Part shown: piece by piece, positions 60,695 to 64,000 of the stretch
Layout of the letters: each line of letters starts with the position of its first letter
Numbering within the stretch: position 1 is the first letter of the stretch
DNA from: Oscillospiraceae bacterium
Lineage (GTDB): Bacteria > Bacillota_A > Clostridia > Oscillospirales > Ruminococcaceae
Direction of reading: 5' to 3'
Length of the DNA: 64,000 bases
Assembly (NCBI GenBank): GCA_004558145.1
Contig: SFDQ01000001.1
Location: forward strand, 248,001 to 312,000
Program-made: the position numbers and the translations under genes
Notes under the pieces: model-generated
Database searches by the model: none
What the model saw: the letters and a program-made list of their open reading frames with translations, nothing else
What the model was told of the DNA's origin: nothing

Positions 60695-61936
60695 ATGAAA
60701 CTGCTCTTTATTCTGGACACCGTGGAGTTTCCCCTGGCTCCCACCCCCGCCCTGGCGCGCCGGGCAGCGGGCCTGCTGGCGCAGCGGGGCCACACCGTTC
60801 ATCTTCTGGAACTTTGGGACGGGCGCCCCCCCCCCCCCGCCGAGCCGGGATGCGAAAGCCACCTGCTGGCCTTTGGCGATGAGCGGCGGATGAACGAGGC
60901 TCTGGAGTTCGGCCGCGCCGGGGGCACGCCGGTGCCCCTGCGCCTTGCCCGTCTTGCCGCAAAGCCCGACGCGGCGCTGGCGGCGGTGCGGCAGATCGCC
61001 CTGAAGCGCCCCCGCCGCCTTGTGGCCGCCCGCAGCGCCATCGAGCGGCTGGACGCGGCCGAGGGCTTTGACGCCGCGGTGGCGGTGGCCGCCCCCTACG
61101 CGGGCAGCTTCGCTTTGGCCGAGGCCGCCGTGGCCTGCACCAAGATCGACTGGCAGATGGACCCCTACGCGGCCAACGCCAGCTATTCCGCCCCCGGGGC
61201 CTGGGACCGGGAACGGCAGCTGGCGGACGCCATGGACAAGCTGCTGGTGGCCCCTGCCATGGCCCGCTACTACGCCCCCGGCGCGCCGCTGGCGGACTTT
61301 GCCGGGCGGATGCAGGTGCTGGACTTTCCCAGCCTTGTGCCCCCCGCCCCTGCCGCAGCGGCGGTGAAGAGCGAGGCCGGGCGGCGGCGGTGTGTCTTTG
61401 TGGGCAGCCTCTACCCCGCCCTGCGCACCCCCCACTACGCCCTGGAGCTGTTCCGGGCGCTGAACGACCCCGGCTGGGAGCTGGTGTTCGTGGGCGGCGG
61501 CTGGGACAACTACCCCGCCGACCTGCCTGAGGCCTGCCGAGCCGTTCTGGGCGAGCGGCTGGTCATCACCGGCCCGCTGCCCAGAGAGAAGGCGGAGGGC
61601 TATCTGGCGGGCGCGGACGTGCTGCTGAGCCTGGGCAACGACCTGGACAACCAGGTGCCCAGCAAGCTGTTCGAGTATTTCGCCGCCGGCAAGCCGGTGC
61701 TGCATCTTGCAAAGCGGGCGGACGACCCCTGCCTTTCCTATTTCGACCACTGGCCTTTGGCCCTTTGCCTCTTCGAGAGCGAGGGCACGGGCGCGGATGT
61801 GACGGCGCGGCTGGGCCGCTTCCTGGCCGATGAGGGCGGGCGCACCCTGCCCTTCGCCGAAGCCGAGCGCCTCTTTGCCGAAAACACCCCCGCACACGCC
61901 GCCGACGTGCTGGAAGCGGCGGCCGCGGGGCGGTGA
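60695..61936 (+). CDS. Putative GT-B glycosyltransferase carrying a C13 tract
   Basis: A 413-residue protein with an N-terminal Rossmann-like half (KLLFILDTVEFPLAP, RRAAGLLAQRGHTVHLLELWD) and a C-terminal donor half (CVFVGSLYPALRTPHYALELF, VFVGGGWDNYP, GPLPREKAEGYLAGADVLLSLGN, SKLFEYFAAGKPVLHL), typical of GT-B enzymes. A run of 13 C at 60826-60838 encodes Pro-Pro-Pro-Pro near residue 46. In the given sequence the frame is open; gain or loss of one C would stop it early. ATG 60695 follows GCGAGGTG. Third gene of the operon. Confidence 0.82.
   Translation: MKLLFILDTVEFPLAPTPALARRAAGLLAQRGHTVHLLELWDGRPPPPAEPGCESHLLAFGDERRMNEALEFGRAGGTPVPLRLARLAAKPDAALAAVRQIALKRPRRLVAARSAIERLDAAEGFDAAVAVAAPYAGSFALAEAAVACTKIDWQMDPYAANASYSAPGAWDRERQLADAMDKLLVAPAMARYYAPGAPLADFAGRMQVLDFPSLVPPAPAAAAVKSEAGRRRCVFVGSLYPALRTPHYALELFRALNDPGWELVFVGGGWDNYPADLPEACRAVLGERLVITGPLPREKAEGYLAGADVLLSLGNDLDNQVPSKLFEYFAAGKPVLHLAKRADDPCLSYFDHWPLALCLFESEGTGADVTARLGRFLADEGGRTLPFAEAERLFAENTPAHAADVLEAAAAGR
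60826..60838 (+). repeat. Homopolymer tract of 13 C inside the glycosyltransferase frame
   Basis: Thirteen consecutive C interrupt otherwise mixed GC-rich coding sequence about 130 bp into the gene. Tracts this long slip during replication and are the classic basis of phase variation in surface-glycan genes. No other run of this length was noticed in the window. Confidence 0.9.
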
Positions 61937-61952
61937 ACCCCCGCACACAACA

Positions 61953-61990
61953 AAGGCCCCGACGCAAACCGCGTCGGGGCCTGTTTTTTG
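61953..61990. terminator. Bidirectional rho-independent terminator
   Basis: AGGCCCCGACGC-aaacc-GCGTCGGGGCCTGTTTTTTG between convergent genes. Confidence 0.93.
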
Positions 61991-61993
61991 TTT

Positions 61994-63778
61994 TCACCAC
62001 TGATAGCGCATATCCGCGTAGCCCGCGTTGGGGTCGAGGCCGAGGCTCTCCAAAAAGGCGCGGCTGGCGTCGTCCTGGGTGCAGAACACCAGATAGTCGT
62101 AGCCGCGGGCCTGCTCCTCGTCCAGCTCGGTGCAGAAATCCACCAGCGGGCTGTAGAGGGCGTAGCGCACCACATAGCGCTCGTGCCAGGTGTCCACTCC
62201 CATGCCCTCCACGTACATCAGGTAGGAAGCGCCCTCCGGCAGGCCGTACTGCTCCTTCAGGTCCAGCCAGTAGTTCTGGCGGGCGGAAGCAGAGGCCGAC
62301 CGGGCGGAATACCACAGGTGGGAGAAGTTGCCGTGGGCCCCCGTGAGGCCGAAGGAGAAGAGGGCCAGCGCCCCGCAGAGAGCGAAAGCCTGCCACTGGC
62401 GCGCCGTGGCGGGAACAAGGCCCCGCAGGCGGCCCGCATCTTCCAGCGCGGGCTCCAGATACACCAGCGCCAGCACGATGGCCGCGGCGGGCAGGCACTC
62501 GAACCAGCTGGCGGCATAGCGGCGGATGCTGGCGATGGCCAGCATCTCGTCGGTGTTCATGCTGAACAGGTAGGTCCCGGCCAGCGCCGCCACATAGACG
62601 GCGGTGGCACCCGCCCAGGCGGCGGCGTAGCCCGCCGCGGCCCGCCAGCGCATGGCTTTGAACAGCGCCAGAACGAGGCAGGTCAGCAGAAAGACGGCGG
62701 AGAAGAGATGGAGCCGCAGCACCGACGGGTCGGAGACAAGGAACCAGAAGTCGCGGAATTTTTCCCAGAAGGCGACGATGTCCTCGGGGGTCTTGCCGCC
62801 CAGCCGGTCGGCATAAGCGGAGAGGGATGCCGTGTGTTTTGCCGAAGAGGCTTCCACAAACACCAGCGCCACATGGGCCTGCCACAGCCACCAGGTGAGG
62901 GCCGGGGCGGCCAGGGGCAGGGCGGCGAAGCCGGCGGTTTTCAGGCTGCGCTTTTTCTCCGCCCGCACCAAGAGCACCATCAGCGGAATGGCGCCCAGCA
63001 CCACAAAGAACATGCCGCTGTTTTTCAGGATGGCCAGGAAGCACAGCACCGGCAGCGACGCCGCCAGGGCGTGCTTGGGCTCATGGCGCAGCGCCGCGGT
63101 GACGGCCCACACGCCGGCGGTGAGGACGGTGAGCATGCCGTCCACCCGCAGTTCCCGGTAGGCCACGCTCAAGGCCGCCATATAGACGCCGTAGCCCAGC
63201 ACCACCGCGCCGGCGTACCACCGCTTTTTGCACAGCGGCGCAAAGGCCAGGATGGCCGCCAGGAACAGAAGGCTCTGGGCAAAGAGCATGCTGCCGTCGG
63301 AAAAGCCGACCAGGTCGCACACCACCTTGATCCACAGCGTGGCGGCGGGGGGATAGTCCACGAATTCCACCATCGTGTCCGCCATGTTGGGCAGCCGCCC
63401 CTCGGTGACCACGGTCTTGGCGGCGATGGCCCAGTGGGCCAGTTCATCGTGGTTGTCGATCACACGGCCCCGCTCCAGCAGCAGGGTGGCCCCTGCCGCC
63501 GCCAGAAACAGCGCTATAGAAACGCAGACGAAGGGGCGCAGCGCCTGCCATTTTTCCCGCACAAGGCAGGTGACGGCCAGCACCGGGCCCGCCAGATAGA
63601 GGGCCAGCTGCACCGGCCAGATGATGTTGAGCAGCCCCGCGGCGTACACCACGACCCCCGCGCCGCACATCGTCACCAGCGGGGTGACGGCGGCGGGCAG
63701 CTTCGCTTTGCGGCACAGCCACAGGCACCAGCAGCCCAGCCAGGCAAAAAAGGCCCCGGCACGCAGCACCAGAAGCAT
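61994..63778 (-). CDS. Large polytopic membrane protein, unrecognised (GT-C-like)
   Basis: A protein of about 594 residues with some 13 hydrophobic helices and a C-terminal soluble part of about 85 residues. An acidic/His loop after the third or fourth helix (RGVIDNHDELAHWAIAAKT-type) and the DYPPAATLW segment recall GT-C glycosyltransferases, but no family can be named safely. Start ATG 63778 has a nearby GAAGG; TTG 63787 with AGGAGG about 10 bp upstream is an alternative. Neighbours are glycosyltransferases (convergent), so a surface-glycan role is plausible. Confidence 0.6.
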   Translation of the reverse strand: MLLVLRAGAFFAWLGCWCLWLCRKAKLPAAVTPLVTMCGAGVVVYAAGLLNIIWPVQLALYLAGPVLAVTCLVREKWQALRPFVCVSIALFLAAAGATLLLERGRVIDNHDELAHWAIAAKTVVTEGRLPNMADTMVEFVDYPPAATLWIKVVCDLVGFSDGSMLFAQSLLFLAAILAFAPLCKKRWYAGAVVLGYGVYMAALSVAYRELRVDGMLTVLTAGVWAVTAALRHEPKHALAASLPVLCFLAILKNSGMFFVVLGAIPLMVLLVRAEKKRSLKTAGFAALPLAAPALTWWLWQAHVALVFVEASSAKHTASLSAYADRLGGKTPEDIVAFWEKFRDFWFLVSDPSVLRLHLFSAVFLLTCLVLALFKAMRWRAAAGYAAAWAGATAVYVAALAGTYLFSMNTDEMLAIASIRRYAASWFECLPAAAIVLALVYLEPALEDAGRLRGLVPATARQWQAFALCGALALFSFGLTGAHGNFSHLWYSARSASASARQNYWLDLKEQYGLPEGASYLMYVEGMGVDTWHERYVVRYALYSPLVDFCTELDEEQARGYDYLVFCTQDDASRAFLESLGLDPNAGYADMRYQW

Positions 63779-63807
63779 CGTATGCAACCTTCTCTCTCCT
63801 CCTTTTG

Positions 63808-63861
63808 CTCAAAAAGCAAAGGCGGGCGCGGCCTCCCACAACGGTGGCCGGACCCGCCTTT
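63808..63861 (-). terminator. Terminator of the zinc-ribbon gene
   Basis: Minus strand AAAGGCGGGTCCGGCC pairs with GGCCGCGCCCGCCTTT around a loop of about 12 nt, followed by GCTTTTTG. It lies 26 bp after the stop at 63888. Confidence 0.75.
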
Positions 63862-63887
63862 CGGGCCTTGGCGGCCCGTGTCAAATC

Positions 63888-64000
63888 TTATTCTTCCTCG
63901 GGGGCGTCGCAGTCGGTGCAGCCGTCGCACTCGCCGTCGCACTCGGTGAACTCGATGTCGAACTCAGCGCCGCAGTTGGGGCAGCTGATCTTCTCGTTGA
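63888..64000 (-). CDS. C-terminal end of a small zinc-ribbon, Cys-rich acidic protein (truncated by the window edge)
   Basis: The last 36 residues are visible. They contain ISCPNCGAEFDIEF, a zinc-ribbon knuckle, then an acidic tail with four Cys at spacings of 4, 3 and 3 (ECDGECDGCTDC) and a Glu-Glu-Glu end. The start lies beyond base 64000. Function unknown; metal binding is likely from the Cys pattern. Confidence 0.7.
   Translation of the reverse strand, partial: NEKISCPNCGAEFDIEFTECDGECDGCTDCDAPEEE

Overview
This is a 64 kb piece of a GC-rich, Gram-positive, anaerobic, spore-forming chromosome. The best fit is a gut Clostridia member near the Oscillospiraceae/Ruminococcaceae, with no species call. 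The evidence is a pro-sigma-K-type sporulation sigma factor, both dipicolinate synthase subunits, pyruvate formate-lyase with its activase, a ClpE-type unfoldase, an energy-coupling-factor (ECF) transporter core, IreB, and T-box and ZTP leader RNAs. Genes are densely packed and mostly housekeeping, with accessory blocks between them.

Layout. 1-2.8 kb: 3' end of an unrecognised coiled-coil protein, a flavoprotein, sigK. 2.8-16.9 kb (minus): a 2-hydroxyacid dehydrogenase, an ECF sigma/anti-sigma pair, then a long collinear block read as ruvC-ruvA-ruvB-methyltransferase-ecfA1-ecfA2-ecfT-truA-DUF5711-cvpA-clpE. 17-26.6 kb: a CAP-domain lipoprotein, tRNA-Val, typA, a minus-strand group with three tandem DUF3048 lipoproteins and a polytopic membrane protein, then tRNA-Lys. 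26.7-35.5 kb: an AraC regulator with two DNA-binding domains, divergent from a DMT transporter-dehydrogenase-BCCT transporter module; a PNPOx-like protein, an ECF S component, a Crp/Fnr regulator, a glycosyltransferase and a second flavoprotein. 35.5-38.7 kb: pflA and pflB behind a ZTP riboswitch. 38.7-46.3 kb: a surface-glycan operon (fdtB, fdtA, rfbC, ABC exporter wzm/wzt, two large glycosyltransferases). 46.4-52.6 kb: a D,D-carboxypeptidase, 5-formyl-THF cyclo-ligase, dpaA-dpaB, murC, a solitary mazF-type gene and acpS. 52.6-58.4 kb: a phenylalanine T-box leader, an inserted GT39-type membrane protein, pheS-pheT and ireB. 58.5-64 kb: three glycosyltransferases, one carrying a run of 13 C inside its reading frame, a large membrane protein, and the 3' end of a zinc-ribbon protein.

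Connections. Sporulation is represented by sigK and by dpaAB, which has a sigma-K-like promoter candidate. One-carbon metabolism links pfl (formate), its ZTP riboswitch and the cyclo-ligase. Envelope and glycan genes make up about a third of the window. The most interesting items are the poly-C tract that could phase-vary a glycosyltransferase, a membrane glycosyltransferase under the Phe T-box of pheST, the ZTP switch on pflBA, the double-domain AraC regulator with its transporter module, and the tandem DUF3048 set. No insertion sequence, prophage or CRISPR array was seen.
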